From NCBI GenBank assembly GCA_021596325.1, contig JAKGDA010000023.1, positions 124,001 to 188,000 on the forward strand: 64,000 bases of DNA, in the 5' to 3' direction. This document shows positions 10,066 to 20,300 of the stretch, one piece after another. The stretch comes from Parafenestella ontariensis. Lineage: Eukaryota > Ascomycota > Dothideomycetes > Pleosporales > Cucurbitariaceae. The position numbers were made by a program, and so were the translations under genes. Below the pieces are notes generated by a model that was not told where the DNA came from, did no database searches, and saw only the letters and a program-made list of their open reading frames with translations. How positions within the stretch are numbered: position 1 is the stretch's first letter; each line of letters begins with the position of its first letter.

Positions 10066-10833
10066 TTATTGAGGAATATAGTCCACGATCTTTGTCTGCC
10101 CAATATAGGTGCCCGCCTTCAGGCCATAGAAGAACTGGGTCGCGGAAATGTCGGATGGCTGGATTTCTGGAGGCTCCTTGCGATAATTCATCACCGACTT
10201 CTCATTTTCCTCGGCAATCTTGACGGCGCCACTGCCCTCACGCTCCAGAGCAAACTCATGCCTGAGACCGAGCACATGGCCGAGCTCGTGAGTGAACACC
10301 TTCCAAAGGTTCTCCTTCCAGTCCCTCTTGAAACCGGCCGAGTAGACATAAACAAAGTTGAGGTCGTCAGAGCAAGGGAAGAACGCCTCAGCGAGCACAT
10401 TGCCATATGGACCACCATGAACAAGGACAAAGCATGCATCTTTGGCCAGGGGAACGTATTCAAAAGTGACTCCCACATTCGCATCATTCCATTTTTGGGC
10501 CGCGATATTGAGATGGATTGCTGCGTAGTCCGCATCCTCCTGAGAATCGTAACCCTGGCGCCACGCAGTCCACTTGATCACTGAACCAGGAGCCCAACGG
10601 GGAATCTCGGACTTAAGACCGACAACCAGACTGGCCATGTTATTCTTGTTCTTGAGGTTGCGAGGAACTGGGTGCTGGGTGGTGCATTGCGGAGCAAATT
10701 CGAAATTCGCGTTCGCCTCAGGTATCTTCTGCTGGACGTTGGGCAAGTCCACAGTCTCGAGAGAGTTGGGTCCAAGCACTTGGGCGATCTCATCGAGAAC
10801 AATCTCCTTGGAGTTTTCTGGTTCGGTCGCCAT
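10066..10833 (-). CDS. Zinc metallopeptidase, matrixin/astacin-like (metzincin)
   Basis: Single exon, 255 residues from the ATG at 10833 (MATEPENSK...). The frame stays open to 11052, but the upstream part is Ser/Leu/His-rich and overlaps a probable TATA box, so it is leader. The zinc site HELGHVLGLRH is at residues 182-192 (HExxHxxGxxH). A Met-turn SVMNY lies about 30 residues later, and SVIKWTAWRQGYDSQEDADY resembles the early strand of metzincin catalytic domains. Together these place it in the metzincin clan, close to fungal peptidases annotated as M10/M12-like. From this start there is no signal peptide or pro-domain with a cysteine switch, so it is either cytosolic or has an unseen upstream exon. 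Substrate unknown. Confidence 0.85.
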   Translation of the reverse strand: MATEPENSKEIVLDEIAQVLGPNSLETVDLPNVQQKIPEANANFEFAPQCTTQHPVPRNLKNKNNMASLVVGLKSEIPRWAPGSVIKWTAWRQGYDSQEDADYAAIHLNIAAQKWNDANVGVTFEYVPLAKDACFVLVHGGPYGNVLAEAFFPCSDDLNFVYVYSAGFKRDWKENLWKVFTHELGHVLGLRHEFALEREGSGAVKIAEENEKSVMNYRKEPPEIQPSDISATQFFYGLKAGTYIGQTKIVDYIPQ

Positions 10834-10986
10834 TGCTGAGTCTCTTGTTGATCCTAATGGCCCAGTCGCGCACCACTCGGGTGGAAGTTGCGCCAGTTTT
10901 AAAGACGAGGTTGTGTATAAAGCTGAGTGTAGAATGTGTGTTGAGCTGGAGGACAAGATGATGAGAGAATGGTGCTGAGACGACGT

Positions 10987-10993
10987 CTTTATA
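10987..10993 (-). promoter_or_regulatory. Possible TATA box of the metallopeptidase gene
   Basis: TATAAAG on the minus strand, 154 bases upstream of the chosen ATG at 10833. It would place the transcription start inside what is otherwise an N-terminal extension of the open frame, supporting the inner start. Confidence 0.45.
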
Positions 10994-12498
10994 TGGCCAT
11001 GTAGCCACAGATGGGCATCGACGATGACTAGAGCTGAAAACTCCGTTCCCAAGCTGCATCACCCGAGATATTCGAACTAACCACTAATACTCAGATGAAG
11101 AGAGGTGGTGAGCTGAACCAAGAATCACAACACAAGAGCTGAAAGGCAATTAAGGTCTAGATCTCACAACTCTGATAACGGAGGACAAATGGAAACCAGT
11201 GTTCGGCGCCATTGGCACCCTAACGATTCACCTCAGCTGCCTACTCTCAGCCTCCTAATAATTGTGCATAGTGCATACTCGATGCATTACATTACGGGCT
11301 ATGAGCTTTGTGGGATGGGATCAACCGCTCGGGCGGGGCCGGTTCATCCCGCTACGAATTCAGCTCTGTGCGTCTACATGACCCGCTCCTCCAGGTTAGC
11401 TACCGATTTAGGCGCCTTCAGCACAGGCAAGAGAAGGCACCCAGCGCTCGGTCAATAGTTCTGAGACGAATGACATGAATGTTAAGTTCTAGAGCATACC
11501 AGGGACACGTGGAACGCAATAAGCCATGCAGACTTATGTTCGGTCGTGTAGTCTGGATCCTTGGAACTCAACTCTACTTGGTTATGTACACTTCTGAAGT
11601 GAGCTACAGGATTAACGCCATTTCAACAAACAGTGTAAGGCTAGGAAGCTATACATTAGTGGACACCCGGCGACTGGAGGAGTTACTCGTACTGGATTAT
11701 TTTTTGACGGACACTAGAAAGCTCAACTACGGGCTTAGATTCTCCAGTTATGCTATGACTAGCAAAGACGCGAGCTACATGCCTTAGCCTTTTAGTGCTG
11801 TAGAGACAAGAAGCGTAAGAGCAATTTGAGTAATTATGGTACATAAGCAAAACTGTATTAAACGTTTAGTTAGCGAGAGCTAGACTGTATCGCTAACCCT
11901 CAAGTCCACACATTATGGAATGGTTCGACATCGAAGGCGTTAAATCACGAGCTGGAGCGGCTCTCGAACACGCCACACATGCATCTCCAGGGTCCCTGCG
12001 GGAACACGGGGCGCTCCGAGTTCGCTACGTAGTGTCCACACAGGCTAAGGCTCAACCTCACATTAAGTTGTACCTGGCCCACTACCCACGTTGGCGATCG
12101 TGTCTTGGTCCACTAATAAAACTATAGTAGAATACTAGGTTTCTGCCAATTAGTGAGCCTTGCTGTTGCAAAAAGTGGGTGACATAAGAGAGGTAGTAAT
12201 TACCTGTGGTAATATACCACAAAAATAAGGATATTTACTCATTGAAGCAGCCAAAATAAGGGCTGCTAGGTTGTAATTGGTAGACCAAAACACAATTGCC
12301 GACATGAGTATGGGGAATGTGCTAAATGCGGTCAAGAGTGTTTTCAGCTCGCTGTCGCCAGCCATCTGCGATCAGTCATGAGTCGGTGATGGAACGTTTC
12401 TTGATACAATTGGACTGTTCTCAGATCTAGTAAGGCAGTTCAATGTGTGATTCAACGTGCAGATTGACGCGAGCTAATAGAGGCAGCAGATCACCGCT

Positions 12499-12517
12499 CG
12501 TGCACGTGCACGTGCAC
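12499..12517. repeat. Palindromic GTGCAC tandem with CACGTG boxes
   Basis: CGTGCACGTGCACGTGCAC, a 6-base unit repeated about three times. It is nearly self-complementary and includes two CACGTG E-box cores, 417 bp upstream of the five-exon gene. Confidence 0.6.
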
Positions 12518-12933
12518 AAGCACCAACCCCCTTATGTGGGGTCTGGATTGCTGCACCCTCGCTACAATATTGACTTTTCGGCAGATCAAGCGAATGAGCT
12601 CTGCAAGAACGGGTGCAGTAGACACAAAGCCAGGTCTAAAAGAATAAAAACTTCGTTTAGTTGAAGCTGCAATGCAAGGCTCAGCTCAGCCTCTAGATCA
12701 ACCACACCATACCTTTCCTTCTGAAAATGTATGCAAATAAGCGAAGCTCCATGCGGCGCGTCCTTCCATCTAAGGTTCTTGTTAGGTTGGTTAGATATTT
12801 CAGCTCTGCTGGAGTCAATGGGCCTGCGTATGGTATATCTATCAACAGCCGCTCTAGGATTCGACTTAATTGTGAAGCTCATCCTTTTAATTAATACAAT
12901 TCGGGGATTCAATACGCGACTAAACAGTTCATC

Positions 12934-14288
12934 ATGGGAAAAGATTCTCTTCCCCTTGTTTTCGGCCCGGGAAAGCTCGATTATCAAAATGCTCAGAAGT
13001 GGTACGATTCGATCCTGGCGAACAAAGATGCCTACGCCAGCTGCTACATCCCAAGCATAACACGGGTCAAGAACCTCGGCTCAAAGTATATGCACGAATA
13101 CTGTCAGTTCATTGTCGAGGACCGCAGCACCGGGGATCGTGCACGCATATATGCCGAGCGTATGAACGAAAAGGACATTGACGTCGTGACGATTGGTCGT
13201 GATGAGAAGGCGCCACGCAACTGGGACGAGCTACCACTGCCATTGACTTCGATTGCGTTCGAAGACAAGACTAAGCAGCCTACTCTGCTTGATGTCGCTA
13301 AGCTGATCAACTCCGTGAGCGTTGTTGGCGGCGCGTACAAATTTTACGACAAGAATTGTTTCTGGTTCGCATTCACAACCTTTGACACGGTCAGACTCGC
13401 ATTCCCTGCTGGAACCCTGAAGAACTGGCTTTGGGTTAATCCAGGCGGCAAAGGAGGGGGCTTAGTCGCAGATGCGTGGGGTCTTGGGTTTCCCACAATG
13501 TTCAAGTATTTCTTCAAGGTAAGCAGGTTTGCTAGTCATTCACAAGAAGCTTATGGTCTGACTTCAGATAGTCAACAGCAACGGAGTTCGAAGGCAAACG
13601 CAAGACGGATCTAGTCTGGCTTCAACCTGGAGAGAATCGCGACACGGTCACTCCAGATGATTACATACAGAAACTGAGCGGTCATCTGCTCGAAGACCGC
13701 TCAGTGGAAGCATACAGCGAGTGGTCGAAGGACCTGGGTCTCCTCGTGACCAAGGAAGATGTAAGTCCCCGCTACATGAAAATATCACTACAGTGAACGA
13801 CTTTCTGACAGCAATAGCTGGTTGAAATCACTTCGAAGGTCGAATCCAACGTCAAGGAACTGTATGAGAAGGGCGACATCAACTGGAGCCTTGAGGTGAG
13901 TTCTGTCCGTACACTGTTAACGTTAGTTGCTAATACCTATGCTTTCAGTTCGATTCTGCAGTCGTAGATATCACCCAGAAGACAGAAAATGATCCAAATG
14001 CTTCCAAATACTTGGAAAAATACAATGCCCAGCCTGTAAGTCTACGCGTTTCCACCTCCATGATTTCCCTTAGTTAACACTTTCGACAAGAAAACGGGCT
14101 ATGTCGATATTGATATTAGCGATGTACACATTGGTGGTTTAAAAGCAGTTGATGCTGTCGACGGTCAAGAAGTTGGAAATCCTTCCGGTGATGTCGCTTT
14201 CGTGGATGCTGATAAGAGCGAGGAATTGGCCAAGGCGCTAAAGGTACTTGTTGGAGCAGTACTTATTGATGCCAAGCTAGGAAACTAG
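12934..14288 (+). CDS. Conserved-looking protein of unknown function, five exons
   Basis: Exons 12934-13518, 13572-13760, 13818-13895, 13949-14035 and 14091-14288, all joined in phase 0, give 378 residues. Every donor is GTAAG or GTGAG. In introns 1 and 2 the acceptor must be the ATAG just after an earlier AG to keep the frame open. I do not recognise a named family. Residues about 120-175 (YKFYDKNCFWFAFTTFDTVRLAF, then a Gly-rich turn) look like a conserved core resembling the NC(Y/F)WFA segment of unnamed fungal proteins. The remainder is mixed, charged and ends with an acidic Asp/Val-rich segment (TGYVDIDISDVHIGG). No signal peptide, membrane helix or cofactor motif is seen. Without the introns the frame would stop at 13614. 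Confidence 0.78.
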
Positions 14289-14391
14289 ACTGTTGATTTC
14301 CAATGCTTTGAAGTCAAGTTGACTTCTCCAACAATATTATCGTCACCACTACAACTGCCCTCCGCTTTGGCCCACGTCTTGCAAGTGTACC

Positions 14392-14419
14392 AATTCTATA
14401 TGTGAACAGACAACGGTTA
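14392..14419 (+). repeat. Short dispersed repeat, copy 2
   Basis: Partner of 9927-9954, 25 of 28 positions identical. Confidence 0.5.
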
Positions 14420-14565
14420 GAAACACGGGCAAAATACGTAGGTACAGGTTTGACAGCTTATAAAAACAAGTATTTCTTGAATGAAATAGAGAATAGTGCC
14501 TATAGACACTCTAGAACTATTATCTATTATTACTATACAAGTATATTTGCTAATTTTTTTTTTAA

Positions 14566-14594
14566 ATCACCTGCGAATCCCCGCTATTGTATGT
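14566..14594 (+). pseudogene. 5S rRNA 3'-end fragment
   Basis: ATCACCTGCGAATCCCCGCT followed by ATTGTATGT corresponds to the last 29 bases of 5S RNA. It is closer to the common ascomycete form (CACCAGCGAATCCC) than to the intact gene at 9358, so it came from another 5S copy. The first ~90 bases are missing and replaced by AT-rich sequence. Confidence 0.72.
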
Positions 14595-14681
14595 CCAGTT
14601 TTTGTCCTTTTTTTTGGCTGTTCCTTAATAAAGAAGAACTGGCTACGGAGCCGGATTGAGTGGGGTTCCTTTTGGGCAATC
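14595..14681 (+). repeat. 5S 3'-flank repeat, copy 2
   Basis: T-rich stop followed by the same flank as 9478-9560. The core AACTGGCTACGGAGCCGGAT differs from copy 1 almost only by transitions. Confidence 0.68.
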
Positions 14682-15181
14682 ACAAAGAGTGACATAAAGA
14701 TCGTGGGTTTGGTAAAAAAAACTTTGTTAATTTTTTACGTCCTTAGAACTGATACACTCCATTTCTACTCTTCTACATTGTTGGAAAACGGCTATTGATG
14801 TTGGTTTAGATCAATGGTATGCCATCGACTGCAGCATTTCGTCTTCCGCGCTGGTGTGGAGTGGCTATGGCAGGTATCGAAATGCAGGAGAGTGGTACCT
14901 CCACCGCTTGTCGGAGAGTACATATGCAGATCACCCTAGCTATTGATGAATGCCTGATGACCCTCGAAATAATTTACGTTGTAGTAAGAGCTACAGCTCA
15001 CAACAAGACATTGGTAGATTCATCGCTGGTTGAGGGAGCGGAAGCAGATAGGCCCTTGGCACCGTCCATGTCTGCAAATGCTTGTAGCCATTCCGTTGTC
15101 GGTACTATGATGTGCCTTGACATATAAGCGGGCTGGTTCATGTCGTGTCTTTTTGAGTTGAACATGTTTAAGGCTCGCGCT

Positions 15182-15772
15182 TCACGTCTCCGTCTTCTTC
15201 TCGCCCTGCGCATCGAACCCAAGCGTCTCTAGCTGGCGGATCAGCTCATTGATCTTGATGACCTTCTCAAACTGCTCCGGCAGCAGCTTGTCGCCCTTCT
15301 CTTTCTTGTCCTTCAGCTCCCGAGCTTGCCGTAGCTTCTTCATCAGCTTCTTCGCTTCCTTCTCTTTCTCAGCTTCTGGATCCACAACCTTCTCTGGCTC
15401 CGCAGCTTTGGTCTCCTCCTTGCTCTCAGCAGCCTTGTCCTCCTCTTTCCCGTCACTCGCTGTCGCTGCTGCCTTCTTCCTCGCTTCTCTCCGTTTGGCG
15501 TTCTTGTTAGCAGCCGCACTCGCTTTGCCGGTGTCCTCCTCGGTTTTCAGCCCCTCAGCCCCCGGCACACCTGCCTTTCCTCGGTTTCGAAACCCCTCAG
15601 CGGTCCTGTTCTTGTAGACCTCGACATCTTCTGGTGGGCGGTAGCCTGGGCGGACTTTGATCTGTTTGCGCACGGAGCCATCGGGTCGGACGGATGACGG
15701 GATATGTCGCTCGCCGGTTGCAGACGTTGTGATGCCAGCTTTCGAGATGGCGGGAGTTTCTACGGTAGGCAT
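15182..15772 (-). CDS. PYM, partner of Y14 and Mago (exon junction complex disassembly factor)
   Basis: Single exon, 196 residues from the ATG at 15772; the frame upstream to 15886 is leader. The N-terminal Mago/Y14-binding motif is unmistakable: TTSATGERHIPSSVRPDGS, then RKQIKVRPGYRPPEDVEVYK, residues about 14-55. The middle is low-complexity Lys/Ala/Glu. The C-terminal ~50 residues form a charged helix (LMKKLRQARELKDKKEK) followed by PEQFEKVIKINELIRQLETL, as in animal PYM/WIBG. Animal PYM binds ribosomes and strips the exon junction complex from spliced mRNA in the cytoplasm; this role is presumed here and fits an intron-rich genome. It is divergent from QCR9 with 376 bp between start codons. 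Confidence 0.92.
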   Translation of the reverse strand: MPTVETPAISKAGITTSATGERHIPSSVRPDGSVRKQIKVRPGYRPPEDVEVYKNRTAEGFRNRGKAGVPGAEGLKTEEDTGKASAAANKNAKRREARKKAAATASDGKEEDKAAESKEETKAAEPEKVVDPEAEKEKEAKKLMKKLRQARELKDKKEKGDKLLPEQFEKVIKINELIRQLETLGFDAQGEKKTET

Positions 15773-16148
15773 GGTGCCTGCTGCGCCTGCTGTACTTGGT
15801 GTGTGGAATGCGCCAGATCGTCGTAGGCAGTCGCGCCGGGTAACTGTGCACCAATCGAGGCGCAAGATGACTTTTACTCGGGACAAAGCGCCCGAGTCTT
15901 TACTGGCTGGCAGTGAGTCGGTATGACGGGTGGTTAGGTGTACGCGGTTTTGTTGTAGTGGGGTTCCAAGGGAACGTGGGAGACGTCAAAGTCGAAGCGG
16001 AAGGCGCGACTGGCCAATCACCGCTGTCAGGATCGCCGTGACCCGGCCCAGCTTCGATTCTGTCGACGAACCTCAACCTTGGACATCACCAGCGCCAGCA
16101 CCACCACGACCGCCGCAGCAGCTCCCACGGCATCCCATAACCCTCAAA
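15773..16148. promoter_or_regulatory. Divergent PYM/QCR9 promoter with CCAAT box
   Basis: 376 bp between two divergent start codons. A GGCCAATCA motif places CCAAT at 16014-16018, 131-135 bases upstream of the QCR9 ATG. CCAAT is the site of the HAP/AnCF complex, which regulates respiratory genes in fungi. Control of QCR9 by it is inference. Confidence 0.55.
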
Positions 16149-16571
16149 ATGGCCACCGTAAGTCAATTGATCGATTCACACATCAAAGGCCTCGGCTAAC
16201 AGCTCCCACAGGTGCTCTCCAACGTCTACAAGTAGCCCTCCCTCCGCGCAACCCCTACGATCGAGCACAACTGACCATCGTCCTCAGCGCGGTCATCCGC
16301 AGCAACACCACTATGTTGTTCACCGTTTTCGGCGCCGCCTTCGGCATGCAGCTGTATGTTATACCGAACCTCAGCTCGAGCGCGCGGGTTAGCAGGATAC
16401 TGAACAAGCGAACAGGGCTTTCGACAACGGATCAGACAAGGTCTGGGACGGCCTCAACCGTGGCGTACGTATACACCGCTTCCTTATTATAGCAGGGGCT
16501 AATGTGGCTGGCAGCGACAATGGAAAGACATCAAGGCGCGATTCATGGAGCAGGCCGAGGACGACGAGTAG
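16149..16571 (+). CDS. QCR9: Cytochrome bc1 complex subunit 9 (Qcr9)
   Basis: Five small exons: 16149-16157 (9 nt), 16212-16231 (20 nt), 16288-16353, 16416-16464 and 16515-16571. The 201-nt CDS encodes 66 residues, the usual size for this subunit. Spliced protein: MATVLSNVYNAVIRSNTT, then one membrane helix (MLFTVFGAAFGMQLAF), then DNGSDKVWDGLNRGRQWKDI and an acidic tail (EQAEDDE). This matches the Qcr9/UCRC family: short matrix N-terminus with RxN(S/T), one transmembrane helix, and W-(D/E)-x-x-N-x-G-x-x-W-K-D-I. It sits in the inner mitochondrial membrane next to the Rieske protein and cytochrome c1. No exon is long enough to stand out as an ORF; the call rests on all five joining in frame. 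Confidence 0.95.
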
Positions 16572-17398
16572 GGACGCCGCGGGAAGATGGAGCGTAAATG
16601 ATATAGACAATTTCCTACGGTTCTTGGAAGTGGATACAACTGTACATTGTGGTGTATTCTACAGCATGCGAATATCAAGGCAAAATGCTGACCATTGAAT
16701 GCGCCTTTCACCTTGTGTCTTGAGTTGATACCTCGCGAACGACTCTACCTGCGTGAAACCCACCAAGCATCTGTCGGTCTTCTATGGCCCATTACTGGGA
16801 TCTGCCTTCACTCGAGCGAGTCGTATGCCTTGCTATAGCCTAATATGGGCCAATATCCGATTTCCGGTTGCTGCCGATGTGAAACACCTGCACCAAGTAC
16901 AAGATTACCCAAAGCCCTCTTGTCTCGTTTGGCTTCACCCTCTAACGCTGTCGAGCTAAGCTGGAAGTAACGTTGAAGCGCCGTATTGTGTGAAAGTATA
17001 ACCTTAGAGCTTGAACTTGATTTGATAGTCCTACATACGTGCCTATATAGCTTCAGTACATGTAGGAATACAAAGCAGTTATTGTTGAAGATACTGAAGG
17101 TATACAGGATATTCTACCGTTCACTTATTTCGGACTCTGTCGACGGCGCCTGATTCACCCCCATTGTGTCGCGCATGCCTTGTTCGGACTCCCGCCCTGT
17201 CGGCAGCGCCTACGTGATGACATAGCTCCACATTTATCCTCGAACAACACTACCACCGCCCTGCAACCACCATCAGCGTGCCTTCGGTGATTTCCAGAGG
17301 TGGCTGGCCCACATACGACTGACGACAAACAACTCCATTCGCGCGCCTCTCTGTTATCCGCGCTTTCGACCCCGCCATCCCACCTTGAAAGCTACACC
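16572..17398. other. Intergenic, no gene seen
   Basis: 3' flank of QCR9 and promoter/leader of UBR1. Frames here are short and unlike any family I know. Confidence 0.55.
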
Positions 17399-20300
17399 AT
17401 GTACGTTTCCCTGCAGGAGCAGGACCTATGCCGACACCTGCGCGAACTACCACGACGACACAACTACCGCTTCGAGCTCGCAGCCGACCGAGAGCTGCGC
17501 GAGATTCTCTTCCGCTCCCTCGCCTGCCGTGGCGAATACCTCCGCTTTCTCTTCCCGCATGGACCGCCAACCGACGTAGACAAGCCATGGAGCTTGCGCG
17601 ACGCCCAAGGAGCAGTAGAGGGCGCAGAATACACAGCCGCGGCAAGGGGAAAGCCGTGCGGGCACATCTTCAAGAACGGCGAAGCTACATACCGGTGCAA
17701 GACGTGCACCGCCGACGACACATGCGTGCTTTGCGCGCGTTGCTTCGATGCATCGGACCATGAGGGCCACCAGGTCTATGTCAGCGTGTCGCCTGGCAAC
17801 TCGGGGTGCTGTGATTGTGGAGACGACGAAGCCTGGGTCCGGCCCGTACATTGCAACATCCACTCGGCGGACCCAGAGCCCGAGTCCAAGGCGGCCGGCA
17901 AAGCAAAGGAAGGGTCCATGCTGCCAGACGATCTACTGGAGAGCATACGCATCACCATTGCCAGGACCCTCGACTACCTCATCGATGTCTTTTCCTGCTC
18001 CCCCGAACAACTCCGTCTGCCGAAAACCGAAGAATCCATCCAACAGGACGAGCGGAACTCGCGCCTCACATCCAGATGGTATGACCCGGGAGATCAACCA
18101 GATGAGTGCCAAGAATACTGTTTGGTGCTGTGGAACGACGAGAAGCATACCGTCAACGACGTCAGGGACCAAGTTGCGCGTGCATGCAAGCAAAAGTTGG
18201 CCTTTGGTCTTGCGAAAGCCTACGAGGTCAATGATGTGGGTCGTAGTGCCGTGGTATACCGAACGGAGATTAAGGAACTCCTTCGCATGGCCAAGATCAT
18301 TGAGGAAATCAAGTTGACGGTGACCATCCGCTCAGCGCGGGACACATTTAGGGAGCATATGGCTGGTGCTATCATCGAGTGGATCTCAGACATTGCTGGG
18401 TGTAGCGTGGGCGACGACAACCAAGTTCTCCGACGTACCGTTTGCGAGGAACTTCTAAAACCATGGCGCGTTGGCAGCGAGGCATCAAATCAAAACATTG
18501 GGAAGAGTGGCCTCGACGATCACGAGATGGAGGACAGAGAAGCCGAAATTGATGGTTTCTATCATGGCCTCTTACCTATCCAGCGACAGACTCGAATAGT
18601 GAGGATCCAGCGACAGCGCGCAGCCGACGCGAACGATGATACGACAGCTTCGGATGATGATGACGAGGAAGAAGGCGAGGGTGCAGCTGAAGCTGGAGAT
18701 GACATGGACATTGATGAAGTGGGTGCACAAGACAATGACGGCGATGTCGAGATGGAGGCTTACGAGAGCGCGGATGAGGCACTCGAAGTATCCGAGGCGA
18801 CCATTGCAGGATATCCTCCTCCCCCACCACCGCCACCGGCGCCCCCTGGCCATAGAGGTCATACTGAGCAGAGTGTCACGCCAGCCGAATCAGACAGTGA
18901 GCCTATGGTGGGCGCACCGTCCCTTACTCATGCTGAGCCATTGATGCCAGTCCCAGAGACTCCCGTGACACGATCTCTGCCGCTGCGGCCAGCGCGACCG
19001 GCCAAGTATTGGTTGGAGAAACCGGAAAACTATGGCAGGAAGCCTGGGACACCTGTTCACGAGGATCTCTGGCAACGCCTACGCCTTGACCACCTGATAT
19101 TGTACGACTTGCGATTGTGGAAGCAACTGCGCATCGGTGTACGTGACGTCTTCATCAGCACAGTGGTTACGATACCCCAGTTCAAGCGTCTATTAGGCCT
19201 TCGCTTCGCGGGAGTGTACACGGCTCTAGCGCAGCTGTACCTCATTGCGGACCGTGAACCGGATCATTCGATCATCAATCTATCGCTTCAAATGCTGACA
19301 ACACCGTCCATCACTTCCGAGGTTGTTGAGCGTGGCAACTTCCTCACAAACCTCATGGCCATCCTATACACGTTCTTAACCACTCGTCAAGTCGGCTATC
19401 CATCCAATGTCGACCCGAAGGCGACTCTAGCCTTCGAGCAAGGTGCTGTAACCAACAGGCGCATGTATCACTTCTTCCTTGACATGAAGTATCTCCTAGG
19501 CTCAGACTTTGTTCAGGAGAGGATTCGTGAAGAGGAGCGGTATCTGTTACAATTCTTGGATCTTGTCAAGCTCCATCAAGGCATCTGTCCGAATGTCCGT
19601 GCGGTCGGCGAGCATTTGGAATTTGAGTCCGAAGCCTGGATTAGTGCCTCTTTGATCACGCGCGAGATCAACAAGCTATGTAGACACTTCGCTGAATCTT
19701 TCGCCTGGAACCGCAATGAGGACGCTACGAATATTCGCCGCGCCATACGAGCAGCTGCAAAGGTGGTAATTGTCAACTCCCTGGGTGCTGAGCGGAAACG
19801 CTTCGATCAAGCTGAACTCAAGAACGAGACCAAGTTCAAAACGCTGGAAGTTCTTGAGTTTGATGCCGAGCCTTCTACATTCTTCGGGCCCTCGTACAAG
19901 GTTGTGGACTACGTGGTCGCGAAAGAACCAATGAGTTTCCACCACGCCCTTCATTACACTTTGTCCTGGCTCATTGATCGAGCAAGAAGCATGCCTCGGG
20001 AAGTCCTGCTTCAGCTGCTGCTATTCACCCACGACGAACTGCATATGGACTTCAATCCCACGGTAGTGTCAGTTCCTATTCACCAACCAGAAGAATATCT
20101 ACTGGCAATGTTCGATTTCCCGCTTCGAGTCTGTGCTTGGCTTGCGCAGATGCGAGCAGGCATATGGGTCAGGAACGGAATAACACTCCGACACCAAATG
20201 ACGCAGTATCGAAGCGTGTCCCAGAGAGATGTATCTCATCAAAGAGATTTATTCCTACTTCAGACTGCTCTTGTCTTATGCAACCCTTCGGTTTTCCTTG

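Larger units (their letters stand above)
10834..12933. other. Gene-poor stretch, no supported gene
   Basis: About 2.1 kb, locally AT-rich (11640-12330). It contains the metallopeptidase promoter and the leader of the five-exon gene. Short frames at 11189-11458 and 11479-11787 (plus) and 12150-12365 (minus) are not supported by family resemblance. Confidence 0.5.
14289..15181. other. Intergenic, AT-rich, with 5S relics
   Basis: Contains repeat copies and a 5S fragment listed separately; otherwise no gene seen. Includes homopolymer T runs near 14550 and 14610. Confidence 0.6.

Noticed and set aside
12150..12365. Minus-strand frame starting MAGDSELKTLLTAFSTFPIL with a hydrophobic middle
   Set aside because: Looks like a possible first exon of a membrane protein, but no convincing second exon or family match was found; kept out of the gene list.
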